A stretch of DNA of 64,000 nucleotides. Origin: a virus. Below are positions 49,301 through 57,732 of this stretch, piece by piece. Both the position numbers and the translations under genes were made by a program. The stretch covers positions 94,515-158,514 of the IMG/VR virus record IMGVR_UViG_3300018914_000001, one strand, 5' to 3'. The notes beneath the pieces are model-generated. The model was not told the origin of the DNA. It saw only the letters and a list, made by a program, of their open reading frames with translations, and searched no databases. The first letter of the stretch is position 1. Every line of letters begins with the position of its first letter.

Positions 49301-49483
49301 TTATCCTTTGTAGTTGTGATATTTTGCAGTGATCTCTAGTAGCATTGCCCCATCTTCATCTTTTGAAAAGGTAACAGTGCCACCCTTTGCAAAAGTAACA
49401 AGTTTTGCTTCTTGTTCTTCGGTGAGATCGAAGCCAAGGACATTTTTGGCGAATTCAACAATCGTCATATTTGGTTGTGTCAT
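49301..49483 (-). CDS. Small unknown protein, 60 residues
   Basis: The ATG overlaps the stop of the preceding gene (ATGA). Residues (MTIVEFAKNVLGFDLTEEQE) suggest an N-terminal helix-turn-helix-like pair followed by a beta hairpin. No family is recognised. Confidence 0.6.
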   Translation of the reverse strand: MTQPNMTIVEFAKNVLGFDLTEEQEAKLVTFAKGGTVTFSKDEDGAMLLEITAKYHNYKG

Positions 49484-49833
49484 TGGATTTCAGCCTCCTT
49501 TTCTTTAATGAGTCGTGCAAGATATGCTTTAACAGCTATAGCGCGTTCATGTTTGCCATTCTCGTAAGAATGGTCGTTTATGTCTTGGAGATCACGCAAC
49601 TCTTCGATTGATAGGCCGTAGACCTCTTGGAGCATTCCTGAATAATTGTTGTACGTATCAATCCAATCATTCATTGTCATCAATCTATCGAGGTCAACAT
49701 TGCATTGATAATGAAGCGCATAGCCTATTACACAATAACATTGCATACCTTGGCTATAGTAAGTTTGCGCTACAAGTTCATTGGGTAGGCTTGCTTCAAG
49801 CCTTTTCAAATTTTCAAGTTGCTCATTAGTCAT
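49480..49833 (-). CDS. Unknown protein, 117 residues
   Basis: Starts at ATG 49833, overlapping the lipoprotein stop by 4 nt. Helical with aromatic residues (GMQCYCVIGYALHYQCNVDL, MNDWIDTYNNYSGMLQEVY). No family is recognised. It is part of a tightly packed operon of small genes starting at the promoter near 50449. Confidence 0.55.
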   Translation of the reverse strand: MTNEQLENLKRLEASLPNELVAQTYYSQGMQCYCVIGYALHYQCNVDLDRLMTMNDWIDTYNNYSGMLQEVYGLSIEELRDLQDINDHSYENGKHERAIAVKAYLARLIKEKEAEIQ

Positions 49834-50093
49834 TTCTGTTCACCGCCTGACTTTTGTAATCCTTTACATCCTGATGGATTTCCATTTTCATCAAGTAAAA
49901 TTGTAAGCCCACCCTCATGAGTGCCTTTAATATAAAGATATTCGCATCCTGTTTCTGTATCAGTTATAATTTGTGGCTGTTCATACTTAGAAAGCTCAGC
50001 AAAACGCAAAGCTTCCTCTGTCGTTGCTGTGGTAGTTCCACAGCCGAAAAGCAGAAGAGCTACACAAGCAGTCAAAGATAATGTCTTTTTCAA
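49830..50093 (-). CDS. Lipoprotein, DUF6440-like
   Basis: 87 residues from ATG 50093. The signal peptide (MKKTLSLTACVALLLFGCG) ends in a lipobox LLFGC, so Cys18 would be lipidated and the protein anchored outside the membrane. The mature part contains ITDTETGCEYLYIKGTHEGG and LLDENGNP, a beta pattern of DUF6440-like proteins. Phage lipoproteins often block superinfection; that function is an inference. The gene starts one base after the preceding stop. Confidence 0.7.
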   Translation of the reverse strand: MKKTLSLTACVALLLFGCGTTTATTEEALRFAELSKYEQPQIITDTETGCEYLYIKGTHEGGLTILLDENGNPSGCKGLQKSGGEQK

Positions 50094-50372
50094 TTATTTT
50101 GCCTCCTGATTAAGATGAGTGATTATAGCCTTACCAAGATGTGTCAAAACCCATACTTCTTTGTACATAGAGTCAGATACATTTTTAATAAAGCCGTTAC
50201 ACTTCAGGTTGTAAAGGGCGTTATGTTCTAGAGTTGAAAGTTCAACATTCACATCTTTTGCAAAACCCTTGTCAGCGAACCCATTGATTGTATTCAAAAT
50301 CCCAATCTCTGCGCTATTAGGAACATAGGTTACTTCAATGCCCCTTCCTTCTCCTCTTATGCTAACATGCAT
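50094..50372 (-). CDS. Unknown protein, 92 residues
   Basis: ATG 50372 behind AAAGGAGGAGGTGA, the strongest ribosome site in this region, and first gene after a promoter. The second half (LEHNALYNLKCNGFIKNV, VWVLTHLGKAIITHL) looks like a winged-helix. It may be a DNA-binding regulator of the downstream small genes; unproven. Confidence 0.55.
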   Translation of the reverse strand: MHVSIRGEGRGIEVTYVPNSAEIGILNTINGFADKGFAKDVNVELSTLEHNALYNLKCNGFIKNVSDSMYKEVWVLTHLGKAIITHLNQEAK

Positions 50373-50424
50373 AAATTCACCTCCTCCTTTTAAAAGGGAA
50401 GTCAGTAAGACCGACCTCCCTTTT

Positions 50425-50454
50425 ATATTATCATAATTATCGGTAGATTGTCAA
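50425..50454 (-). promoter_or_regulatory. Promoter for the 44-50 kb small gene operon
   Basis: TTGACA (50449-50454) and TAATAT (50425-50430) on the minus strand with 18-bp spacing; the -35 lies next to the stop of the polymerase gene. Confidence 0.65.
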
Positions 50455-50457
50455 TGG

Positions 50458-53400
50458 TTACTTGATGCCTTTTTCGGCCTTCCAGACATCATAAGACTTC
50501 ATCTTATTAACTTTAAAGCCATCACCATCTTTTTCGGCAAGAATAACAACGTTATTGCCTTTGACTAATAAATCCTGATACATCACATACTGCTTATTAA
50601 AACAAATGCCTTCGATGACACCATTTTTGACAGTCAGGATTGAAAGCCTAGCATATTGCTTGCCGTCTTTCTTTTTACTCTTCTTGCGTTGAAGAGTGGC
50701 AATCGTACCAGCAATCGTAATTGGCTCTCCATCGTCAACTAAGTCAAAATCCTTAAAGTGTTCCATCACATGGTCAAATGGACTTCCACTAAGGAAAATC
50801 GACAAAGTTTGAAACTCATACATTTCGGGCGTTGCCATGTATTTGCTTTCAAACTCTTCAAGATGCTTGGCTAAGCGCTCATTTTGCTCTACTATGAACG
50901 CTTCCTCCCTTTTGGCGTTGTAACGTGCCAGAATTACATCTTTATGTTTCTTCCATTCTTCTTCAGAAGTAGCAAGACCAGTTTCAAAGCAAACTTTCTT
51001 AGTAGGAAGTCCCACCACAGGCTTATATTGTCTTTTTGGAAATTGAAGATGAGCAAATTCCACAAGAATTTCATCAATATTAGAGCCAAATGCACCACTC
51101 TTAATGAGGGCTATCATCGTACCAGAATCAATTTTCTTGATCTTCTGTATACCTTCTTCTAGCTCAGCATTAACAGCTTCAAGTGGAGCATTGCGCGAAT
51201 TAAACCTTTGGAGAAAATTAATGTCATCATTGATTCCCTCCATAATGTGATAGAAATGCTCAAGGTTATCGAATCTTCCAATTGACTCACGGACAAAGAG
51301 AATCAGATCAGTCGCCTTAGCTCCAACACCTTTAATCGCTTCAAGTCCAAACAGAATTTTGCCATCAACGATAGAAAAATGTCGTTCAGACTTATTGATA
51401 TCAGGAGGAAGTACTGGAATCTCCATTTTTTTACATTCGTCGATATACTTGGTGATTTGTTCATAGTTGCCAATTTCAGATATCAACAGTGCGCACATAA
51501 ACTCTACTGGATAGTAGTATTTTAGCCACGCTGTGACGTATGACAGCAAGCCATAGGCAGTGGAGTGACCTTTGTTAAAGGAATAGTCAGCCTGAGCTTT
51601 AATCAAATCCCAGATTTCTTTGACAGCCTCCTCAGTCCAATTACGCTTTGCCAAACCACTTTTGAATTGAGCATACAACTTTGCCATGACTTTCGGCTTT
51701 TTCTTGCCTATAGCACGTCTTGCTTGGTCAGTTTCATCCTCTGGAAAACCAGCTATAGAGAATACCTTTAGTGCCTGTTCTTGATATAACATAACACCAT
51801 AGGTTGGAGCGAATGGCTCCTCCAGATCAGGATGAGCATACCTTATCTTATTTTTGTCATGCTTATTTTGAATGTAAATTTTATCCATACCAACATTAAG
51901 AATAGCTGGACGATTCAAGGCATTAACAGCAAAAATGTCGTTAATGTTATCAGGTTGCATATTGCGGAACATCTCTTGTGCAACTTTAGATTCCATTTGG
52001 AAAATGCCAAGCGTTCTGCCTTTGCCATAAATCTCAGAGAAGACAGCCTTGTCATCCAAATCCATTGTTGCGAGGTCAATATCCTTCCATGTTAGACCAG
52101 CAAATTTTAGCGTATAGTCTACAACATCGACAGTGACGAGTCCAAGGAAGTCCATTTTAACCAAGCCAATGTCATCCATTGCATTGCCCATCTCTAGTTG
52201 CATCATGATATTACCTTTTTCGTTGTACATCAATGGAGCGAACTCTACGACAGGTCTTGGTGCAATGATAACAGCCGCCGCATGACAACCAACACTCTTA
52301 GGGGCGTATTGAAGTTGTTCAATGTACTCAAATATCAAAGGATACTGCTCTTTGTATGCCGCAAGCTGAGGGCTGATTTCTAGCGCTTCTGCAATAGGGA
52401 TTTTTTTACTAGGGTCGTCAGGTATCAGCTTAGAAATAGCCTCTGCTTTTTTGTACGGAATGTTATAGACTCCCTCTGCATGGAATACTTTTGCTAAATC
52501 CTTAAATGCAACTTTAGGAGTCAGAGAGTTAAAAGTTGCAAGCTGACAAATGTTTTCTTCGCCAAACAATTCAGCCGCAACCTCAATAGCCTCCCCTCTA
52601 CGAAGCTGTGATACGTCCATATCATAGTCAGCAGGTGAACCTTTACGCCCTTTATTGCCGAAGCGTGAGAAGTCCAAATCCCACTTGATCGAATCAACCT
52701 CAGTAACCCCAATCACATAAAGGGTGTAAGAGTTACCGCCAGAGCCACGTGAATATCCAAGCGGAACCTCACGCTCTCTGAGTTTTGTCACAAGCTGATT
52801 GAGCATGATGAAATATGAACAGTAGTCTAAATAGTCTAGAACTTCAAATTCATATCTTAGACGATCATAGCATACCTTGCGAATGTCAGCAGGAAGCTTG
52901 TCAATGCCACGCTTCTTGCAACCCTCATTGATGAGGTGCTTCAAGTATTGCCTGTCATCCTTAAAAGTGGAAGGAATTTTGACGTGTGGCATAAGGTCTT
53001 GATGTAATTCGTACTCAAAGTTGACTTCGGCAGAAATTTTATCAGAGGTGGCGATTGCTTGTAGCACGTATTCACGCCCAATTTGTGCATCCATGATAGC
53101 GTGAATACCATCAATGTCTGTCTGCCAACAGTCAAGATAAGTTTCGCCCGCTTCTCTATCTTGCCCCATTTTAACGAATGTGGAATGCATCTTCATTTGG
53201 CTCTCGTTCAACATATGGGAGTCAAATGTAATGGTAAATTCCGTATTAGTTTCAAGAGCCAGCTTCAGATTTCTTTTATTGGAACGATGCTGTGCATCGC
53301 TTCTATGATTTTGAAGTTCAATATAAAAATCATCACCAAAAATACTCTTGTAAATCTCAACTTCCTTTTTAGCTTGCTCCCAATCAGGTTCAAAGCTTAC

Positions 53401-54138
53401 ACAATCGCCGCCTTCTTCTGGCTTATCGTGGCAACAAGGGCATCTGTCGTTAACTAGCAAGCGTGAGATTCTACTTGCTAAACAAGCGGACAAACAGACA
53501 AGCCCCTCAGAATGTTCTGCAAGGAACCTTCTATCAACACGCGGCTTACCATAGAAGCCGTCAGTTTGTCCTGCTGTAACGATTTTAAATAGATTTTCTA
53601 CACCAGTTTTGTTCTTCGCAAGCAAAATCAAGTGGTATCTATCATAAAGCACTTCAGGGCGTTTATCGTACATATCGTCACATTCGTAAATTTCACAGCC
53701 GAATATGTACTTAATACCCAATTCCTTCGCCTTCTTGTAACCATCAATCATAGAGAACATGTTGCCATGCTCAGTAAGAGCGACAGCATTAAACCCTAAC
53801 TCATAAGCTTGTTGCACAATCTGCTCTGGCGTACCAATAGCATCCAGTAAACTTCGGTTGGTATGATTGTGAAGACTGGAGAATCTTCTGTAGGGATGGA
53901 TAGAAGCAAGGTAATCCTTAGCCATTTCCTTTAATTTTTTAGAAATAGTTTCCTCTATCTCTTCGTCCTCAGCAGTTATTACCTCGCGGAAGATGGAGGT
54001 TAACTCGCTAAACTTAGAATCAAATTGTTGCATATCGTAATTAGTCTTAGATAGCCATTCACGATTGCTCTTAACGAGCTTCATTATGCTTATTTGATTC
54101 TCGTAACGTTTTTCATCAATCTTAGACAGAATAATCAC
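50458..54138 (-). CDS. dnaE: DNA polymerase III alpha subunit (DnaE type)
   Basis: 1226 residues. The start is uncertain: GTG 54138 overlaps the previous stop, with AGGTGA just inside, so initiation a few codons later is possible. A PHP domain (SSLHNHTNRSLLDAIG, LTEHGNMFS; about 88-135) is followed by the C-family polymerase core with catalytic Asp residues in ADYDMDV (about 500-504), a GYSRGSGGNS loop, and later HhH and OB domains (ILSGS, ITIAGTIATLQRK). A Cys-rich insert (NDRCPCCHDKPEEGGDC) may bind zinc. It is the replicative polymerase of the phage. No separate proofreading exonuclease gene is seen in this window. Confidence 0.93.
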   Translation of the reverse strand: MIILSKIDEKRYENQISIMKLVKSNREWLSKTNYDMQQFDSKFSELTSIFREVITAEDEEIEETISKKLKEMAKDYLASIHPYRRFSSLHNHTNRSLLDAIGTPEQIVQQAYELGFNAVALTEHGNMFSMIDGYKKAKELGIKYIFGCEIYECDDMYDKRPEVLYDRYHLILLAKNKTGVENLFKIVTAGQTDGFYGKPRVDRRFLAEHSEGLVCLSACLASRISRLLVNDRCPCCHDKPEEGGDCVSFEPDWEQAKKEVEIYKSIFGDDFYIELQNHRSDAQHRSNKRNLKLALETNTEFTITFDSHMLNESQMKMHSTFVKMGQDREAGETYLDCWQTDIDGIHAIMDAQIGREYVLQAIATSDKISAEVNFEYELHQDLMPHVKIPSTFKDDRQYLKHLINEGCKKRGIDKLPADIRKVCYDRLRYEFEVLDYLDYCSYFIMLNQLVTKLREREVPLGYSRGSGGNSYTLYVIGVTEVDSIKWDLDFSRFGNKGRKGSPADYDMDVSQLRRGEAIEVAAELFGEENICQLATFNSLTPKVAFKDLAKVFHAEGVYNIPYKKAEAISKLIPDDPSKKIPIAEALEISPQLAAYKEQYPLIFEYIEQLQYAPKSVGCHAAAVIIAPRPVVEFAPLMYNEKGNIMMQLEMGNAMDDIGLVKMDFLGLVTVDVVDYTLKFAGLTWKDIDLATMDLDDKAVFSEIYGKGRTLGIFQMESKVAQEMFRNMQPDNINDIFAVNALNRPAILNVGMDKIYIQNKHDKNKIRYAHPDLEEPFAPTYGVMLYQEQALKVFSIAGFPEDETDQARRAIGKKKPKVMAKLYAQFKSGLAKRNWTEEAVKEIWDLIKAQADYSFNKGHSTAYGLLSYVTAWLKYYYPVEFMCALLISEIGNYEQITKYIDECKKMEIPVLPPDINKSERHFSIVDGKILFGLEAIKGVGAKATDLILFVRESIGRFDNLEHFYHIMEGINDDINFLQRFNSRNAPLEAVNAELEEGIQKIKKIDSGTMIALIKSGAFGSNIDEILVEFAHLQFPKRQYKPVVGLPTKKVCFETGLATSEEEWKKHKDVILARYNAKREEAFIVEQNERLAKHLEEFESKYMATPEMYEFQTLSIFLSGSPFDHVMEHFKDFDLVDDGEPITIAGTIATLQRKKSKKKDGKQYARLSILTVKNGVIEGICFNKQYVMYQDLLVKGNNVVILAEKDGDGFKVNKMKSYDVWKAEKGIK

Positions 54139-54300
54139 CTACTCTCTATCTGCTATCTCGAACACTTTCTCGTAGAATTCTTCCATAGAGCCACGTGGCT
54201 TTCCTGCCGTTGCAACCTCTAAATATTCTTCTTTTGTTATTATTCCGCGCTTATATAATAAATAAAATATACTAGTAAACATTTGATATGGTATATTCAT
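54139..54300 (-). CDS. Small protein ahead of the polymerase gene, 53 residues
   Basis: ATG 54300 behind GGGGGTAATC. The short helical product (MNIPYQMFTSIFYLLYKRGI, ITKEEYLEVA) resembles small helical phage proteins of unknown role. It is directly adjacent to the polymerase gene and probably cotranscribed with it. Confidence 0.6.
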   Translation of the reverse strand: MNIPYQMFTSIFYLLYKRGIITKEEYLEVATAGKPRGSMEEFYEKVFEIADRE

Positions 54301-54328
54301 TTGATTACCCCCTATTTAAGTTGGGAAA

Positions 54329-54360
54329 AGCCTGATACATAATGTATCAGGCTCTTTTTT
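54329..54360. terminator. Terminator-like hairpin
   Basis: AGCCTGATACAT (54329-54340) pairs with ATGTATCAGGCT (54342-54353). A T-run follows on the plus strand (CTTTTTTT); on the minus strand the tail TTTTCCC is weaker, so it may partly terminate the upstream leftward transcript. Confidence 0.65.
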
Positions 54361-54614
54361 TAAAAGCTTACCCAACCCCTTAAAAGAATGTTACTCTCTA
54401 TACCTTTACGATAATAGATTGGGTAAACTTGAGCTGTGAGAATGCACGAACCTTTGCTATCTAGCATCTCGGTTGCTAAACGAAGGGCTTCAGCAACTTG
54501 TGACTCAGTTGGCTTCTCATCAAAAACCTCAATAGTACGTGTAACTTGATTATAGAGCGAACCAGACGTAATTTCGCCTACAAGTGCGAATTTCGAGATG
54601 AAACTAGCATTCAA
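54360..54614 (-). CDS. Unknown protein, 84 residues
   Basis: ATG 54614, with AAAGGGTGG upstream inside the preceding gene. Alpha/beta (NQVTRTIEVFDEKPTESQ, AEALRLATEM, CILTAQVYPIYYRKG). No family is recognised. It ends in a hairpin that separates it from the polymerase operon. Confidence 0.55.
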   Translation of the reverse strand: MNASFISKFALVGEITSGSLYNQVTRTIEVFDEKPTESQVAEALRLATEMLDSKGSCILTAQVYPIYYRKGIESNILLRGWVSF

Positions 54615-54617
54615 TGT

Positions 54618-54788
54618 CTACCACCCTTTCGAAGTCTTCAGACGTTTTCTGGTAGATTTCTGACCAGACTCCACCTTAATGTCATCAGCGGTAAAGCTAT
54701 CACCGCAATCACTGCAATTGTTCTCCTGCAATTTTGCATTGAACTTAATATTCTTGGAATCACAGTAAATGCACTTTTTAACCTTCAT
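54618..54788 (-). CDS. Small zinc-ribbon protein, 56 residues
   Basis: ATG 54788 with GGTGAAATGAT upstream. It contains CIYCDSKN and CSDCGDS, two CxxC pairs about 16 residues apart, and a basic Lys/Arg-rich tail (STRKRLKTSKGW). It may bind nucleic acid. No family is recognised. It is coupled to the gene before it. Confidence 0.65.
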   Translation of the reverse strand: MKVKKCIYCDSKNIKFNAKLQENNCSDCGDSFTADDIKVESGQKSTRKRLKTSKGW

Positions 54789-54789
54789 A

Positions 54790-55008
54790 TCATTTCACCA
54801 TCTTATGGTACATAGCAATCAGCCATCTACCAACGTGAACGGAAGCGGCATACAGAACAATCAAAACGATTATTGCACCAACACACCATAGGACGAATTG
54901 TACGAGGCTGAACAGGGTGAAGAAAACAATCAGGACAGGAATTACTCCCACCCAAAGCGCTTGGGCATGTTGCTCGTATTTTTCGTTAAACACATTGAAG
55001 AATTTCAT
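54790..55008 (-). CDS. Small membrane protein, 72 residues
   Basis: ATG 55008 behind AAGGGGTTAAA, sharing one base with the upstream stop. Two transmembrane segments (WVGVIPVLIVFFTLFSLVQF and VLWCVGAIIVLIVLYAASV). No family is recognised. With the gene at 55008-55217 it forms a pair of membrane proteins. Confidence 0.65.
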   Translation of the reverse strand: MKFFNVFNEKYEQHAQALWVGVIPVLIVFFTLFSLVQFVLWCVGAIIVLIVLYAASVHVGRWLIAMYHKMVK

Positions 55009-55217
55009 TATTTTTTAACCCCTTTCTTTTTACCTTTGTAGAAGCCCACAAAGTAGCCAGTGTAATATACAGCAAAAACTACCGTAATAATGACAGCAAT
55101 CAATGCAACTGCCACTGTAAACATCTTAGCCACAAAGACAACAAGCATTACAATAGCCACAGCAATAATGAACCAATTAATAGCTGTTCGAATATTCTCA
55201 GCAATTTTCTTAAACAT
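55008..55217 (-). CDS. Small membrane protein, 69 residues
   Basis: Start at ATG 55217 behind AAAGGATAG. Two transmembrane segments (INWFIIAVAIVMLVVFV and FTVAVALIAVIITVVFAVYY), then a Lys-rich tail (YKGKKKGVKK). Its neighbours are another membrane protein and an unknown gene. No family is recognised. Confidence 0.65.
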   Translation of the reverse strand: MFKKIAENIRTAINWFIIAVAIVMLVVFVAKMFTVAVALIAVIITVVFAVYYTGYFVGFYKGKKKGVKK

Positions 55218-55470
55218 CGAATCTATCCTTTCTATTGAAGGTTTTCCATTGCTCAACAGCGGCAATTGCAAAATTTAAAGCTTTTACTAATTGACACGCC
55301 TCTTCTACAGATAACCCAATGCCTGATGAAGTTTCTGAGAATTTGTTGTTGATATACAAGCAGATAGAATCTACATACTTGCTTGATACCTCCCAAGATT
55401 CATCATGATTGGGGGATACTTCGACTTGACCATCGTTCACCTCAATAGTCGTCCAAGTTTTTTTAGACAT
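55210..55470 (-). CDS. Unknown protein, 86 residues
   Basis: Start at ATG 55470 behind AAAGGGGGTT; it overlaps the next gene by 8 nt. It has a beta-rich N-terminus (TWTTIEVNDGQVEVSPNH) and a helical C-terminus (SVEEACQLVKALNFAIAAVE). No family is recognised. Confidence 0.6.
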   Translation of the reverse strand: MSKKTWTTIEVNDGQVEVSPNHDESWEVSSKYVDSICLYINNKFSETSSGIGLSVEEACQLVKALNFAIAAVEQWKTFNRKDRFDV

Positions 55471-55471
55471 A

Positions 55472-56275
55472 TTATAACCCCCTTTTTTGTTTTGCCTCTT
55501 CTTTTCCTTTGAGAGCCAATTTATCTGCTCTCTCATTGAGTGGGATTCCTGCGTGGCCTTTGACTTTAAAGAACTTTACTCTGCGCTGTCTGTCAATAGC
55601 GGCAAACAGTCGCTCCCACAAATCACGATTGGCTACTGGTTTCTTATCTGAAGTTATCCAGCCATTCTTCTCCCACACTTCTCTCCAATCATTTTGAAAG
55701 CAATGGTAGAGATAAGCACTATCAGTATATACCTCGATTGGGATAGAAGTTGTTTTAATTTCTTCGAGAGGAATTATAGCGGCTAAAAGCTCAGTTCGTT
55801 GATTAGTGGTAGGTTCATTTACAGAGCCATACGCCTCTTTCTCCTTGCCTTTATAAAGCATTACTGCGCCCCATCCACCATAGCTATCAGGTGTGCCGTT
55901 TCCGCTTACTGCTCCATCAGAATAGATGGTTATAACATCAGGGTTAACCTCTGGAATCCATACTGGATTTTCCCTTTGCTTTTTCCCATCTCCTTTTTTA
56001 CTTTCAATAATATCAGGATTAGTGGGAACATCAAGCATTTTTGCCAAAACCTCTTTCCCAAAAAGCTGGGAAAGGCCAAAAAGAAGATCATCTAAGCCAA
56101 AATGGATTGGGTTATCCCCACTCGGATTAACAACAGCAATGATTTCTGGTTCATCTTTTCCTTTTGCAGTGGGCTTTCGAAGGTCTTTGCCAATAGTAAA
56201 AAAGTTATTTCCTTTTTTGACTGAATCACGAATGGCAACCCATTTATCAAGAACTTTGACGTTTTTTCTCTCCAT
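55472..56275 (-). CDS. rnhA: Ribonuclease HI with N-terminal extension
   Basis: 267 residues, ATG 56275 behind GGGAGGGAAC. The C-terminal 150 residues are RNase HI: ITIYSDGAVSGNG (Asp about 119), TTNQRTELLAA (Glu), VYTDSAYLY (Asp), VKGHAGIPLNERADKLA (His and Asp). The first 110 residues have no recognised motif (PHFGLDDLLFGLSQLF). It removes RNA primers during replication. It is coupled upstream to a 40-codon membrane ORF overlapping its start. Confidence 0.88.
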   Translation of the reverse strand: MERKNVKVLDKWVAIRDSVKKGNNFFTIGKDLRKPTAKGKDEPEIIAVVNPSGDNPIHFGLDDLLFGLSQLFGKEVLAKMLDVPTNPDIIESKKGDGKKQRENPVWIPEVNPDVITIYSDGAVSGNGTPDSYGGWGAVMLYKGKEKEAYGSVNEPTTNQRTELLAAIIPLEEIKTTSIPIEVYTDSAYLYHCFQNDWREVWEKNGWITSDKKPVANRDLWERLFAAIDRQRRVKFFKVKGHAGIPLNERADKLALKGKEEAKQKRGL

Positions 56276-56369
56276 GTTCCCTCCCTATTTTCAATATGTA
56301 CCCTATAACCCCTAGCGCTAAAGCGAAAGGGGTTATAAGAGATACAAATTGTATAAGCAACATCATCAT
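56247..56369 (-). CDS. Small membrane protein, 40 residues, overlapping the RNase H start
   Basis: Three ATG codons in a row begin at 56369, behind GGAGGATGCG; the ORF runs 40 codons and overlaps rnhA by 29 nt in another frame. The product (MMMLLIQFVSLITPFALALG, VIGYILKIGREH) is a transmembrane helix with a basic tail. A hairpin formed by ATAACCCCT and AGGGGTTAT lies inside it. It is the first gene after the promoter near 56430. Confidence 0.6.
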   Translation of the reverse strand: MMMLLIQFVSLITPFALALGVIGYILKIGREHGEKKRQSS

Positions 56370-56403
56370 TTGACGCATCCTCCAATTGAGGTCTACATCA
56401 ATA

Positions 56404-56432
56404 ATTTTAACATCAATCTTCTATTTTGTCAA
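56404..56432 (-). promoter_or_regulatory. Sigma-A promoter for the RNase H/DnaE unit
   Basis: TTGACA (56427-56432) and TAAAAT (56404-56409) on the minus strand with 17-bp spacing, in the gap after the ClpP-like gene. Confidence 0.7.
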
Positions 56433-56516
56433 GCTCAAATTAGCATATAGCAGATGTTTCTCTCCACGAAAAGTTACTTTTTGAATAGAAGAGGTAAAGG
56501 ATAAGTGCGTCCATAC

Positions 56517-57233
56517 CTAGAGAGCATTTTTTTCATTCTTTTCGCTCCCCTCGGCTTCTGCAAGTAATTGCTCTGCAATTACTTTGATATTTACTGTGTT
56601 ATCATCTGGAAGTACAACATCAGCAACACCATACTCTTGCGCTTGATAAGCATCAAAAAATAGATTGTCAACCTTGCCGCGAACATCGTCAAGCAACTCT
56701 TGTGGGAGTGAAGTATTCTCTAGCAAGTAATTATCATATACTTTATTTAAACGCTCAATTTCCTTTATATGACGTTGCATTTGCGTGTTAGTGCCTCCAC
56801 CGCCCCAGCTAGAGTCGTGATACATGAACGTAGCCATTCTATGAGCAAAGCGCACATCGCCAGCTACAAAGAGCAATAGAGCCATACTCATAGCGGAACC
56901 AGTGCAAACAGTGTAAATGGGAGTCTCACTCATCTCCATAGCACCAATAATTGCAAAGCCATCGTATGCATTGCCTCCAATGGAATTAACGGTAATAATT
57001 ATCGGTTCGCGTTGATAAGGAGGGAGTATTAAATCCACAAGTGAATACACTTCTTCATCAGAGCCTGTTGTACGTGATTTAATCTGTTCAGCCAAGATAG
57101 AACGTTTCGCTTCTACTTCATCCTCTTCTTGAGAATCAAAGATATTGATATCTTGAATACGTTTAATAATATCACCTGCCAACTGAGGTGTAATCTGATC
57201 GCTGATAATGATATTTCTTTCAAATTCACTCAT
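56517..57233 (-). CDS. ClpP-like serine protease
   Basis: Start at ATG 57233 behind AAGGGAGATGA; an earlier in-frame ATG has no ribosome site. 238 residues. Substrate-binding and catalytic pattern of ClpP: ITVNSIGGNAYDGFAII, CTGSAMSMALLLF (nucleophile Ser about 114), MYHDSSWGGG (His about 138) and an Asp in the later LFFDAYQAQEYG segment. Phage ClpP-like proteins are usually prohead proteases; here a separate one is encoded at 15084, and this gene lies in the NAD/nucleotide operon, suggesting a regulatory or cytosolic role. Confidence 0.82.
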   Translation of the reverse strand: MSEFERNIIISDQITPQLAGDIIKRIQDINIFDSQEEDEVEAKRSILAEQIKSRTTGSDEEVYSLVDLILPPYQREPIIITVNSIGGNAYDGFAIIGAMEMSETPIYTVCTGSAMSMALLLFVAGDVRFAHRMATFMYHDSSWGGGGTNTQMQRHIKEIERLNKVYDNYLLENTSLPQELLDDVRGKVDNLFFDAYQAQEYGVADVVLPDDNTVNIKVIAEQLLAEAEGSEKNEKNAL

Positions 57234-57237
57234 TGTA

Positions 57238-57666
57238 TCATCTCCCTTGTTCTGGTTTGCAAATAAGTATTTCAATTTCAGTGTCGTCAAAAACATCTTC
57301 AATAACATTTCTCACTATGTGCCATTGTAAACCATCTAGACCACAGCCAATTCGTGGCATCGCAATTTTCGCAACACCCTTCTCAATCGCTTTCAGTTTC
57401 ATATCCTCCAAGGAGCGAGTAAGAGTTCCATAGGTTGGTTTATCCCAAGCTCTATATTTAGTGATAAGATTAAATACTCTTCCTATTTTTCGACATGTGC
57501 CCACAGCATTATAGGTCTGCCAATCATTACGTAGACGTGTAATTTGAGGGAAACGTTTAACAAATTCAACTGCAATCCCCGCACCCATGCGGGCATCTGC
57601 TGAAATACAATGAGCTAAAAAATAAGAATCATCAACAGAGAACAAATCTTGTATTATTTCTTTCAT
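57238..57666 (-). CDS. Macro domain protein (ADP-ribose-binding)
   Basis: 142 residues, ATG 57666 behind AAGGAGGTTGG. Typical macro motifs: LAHCISADARMGAGIAVEF (ribose loop) and IAMPRIGCGLDGLQW. Members hydrolyse ADP-ribose-1''-phosphate or remove ADP-ribose from proteins and nucleic acids. Its place between the RNA ligase/NAD salvage genes and the ClpP-like gene fits clearing of ADP-ribose made by host defence or by tRNA repair. The ribosome site of the next gene lies in its last codons. Confidence 0.8.
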   Translation of the reverse strand: MKEIIQDLFSVDDSYFLAHCISADARMGAGIAVEFVKRFPQITRLRNDWQTYNAVGTCRKIGRVFNLITKYRAWDKPTYGTLTRSLEDMKLKAIEKGVAKIAMPRIGCGLDGLQWHIVRNVIEDVFDDTEIEILICKPEQGR

Positions 57667-57715
57667 TTATGTTCTCCAACCTCCTTAGTTTATACATTTA
57701 CCTTTTGGAGAAAGA

Positions 57716-57732
57716 GAGGGCTAAACGCCCTC
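57716..57732 (-). terminator. Terminator-like hairpin after the small gene
   Basis: GAGGGC (57716-57721) and GCCCTC (57727-57732) around a 5-nt loop; on the minus strand it is followed by TCTTTCTCC, a weak U-tract. Confidence 0.45.

Noticed and set aside
56092-56385. 97-codon minus-strand ORF overlapping RNase H
   Set aside because: It lies in another frame of rnhA with no family pattern; the 40-codon ORF at 56247-56369 has the ribosome site instead.
56433-56516. 24-codon ORF after the ClpP-like gene
   Set aside because: No ribosome site and no hydrophobic or charged pattern; most likely chance.
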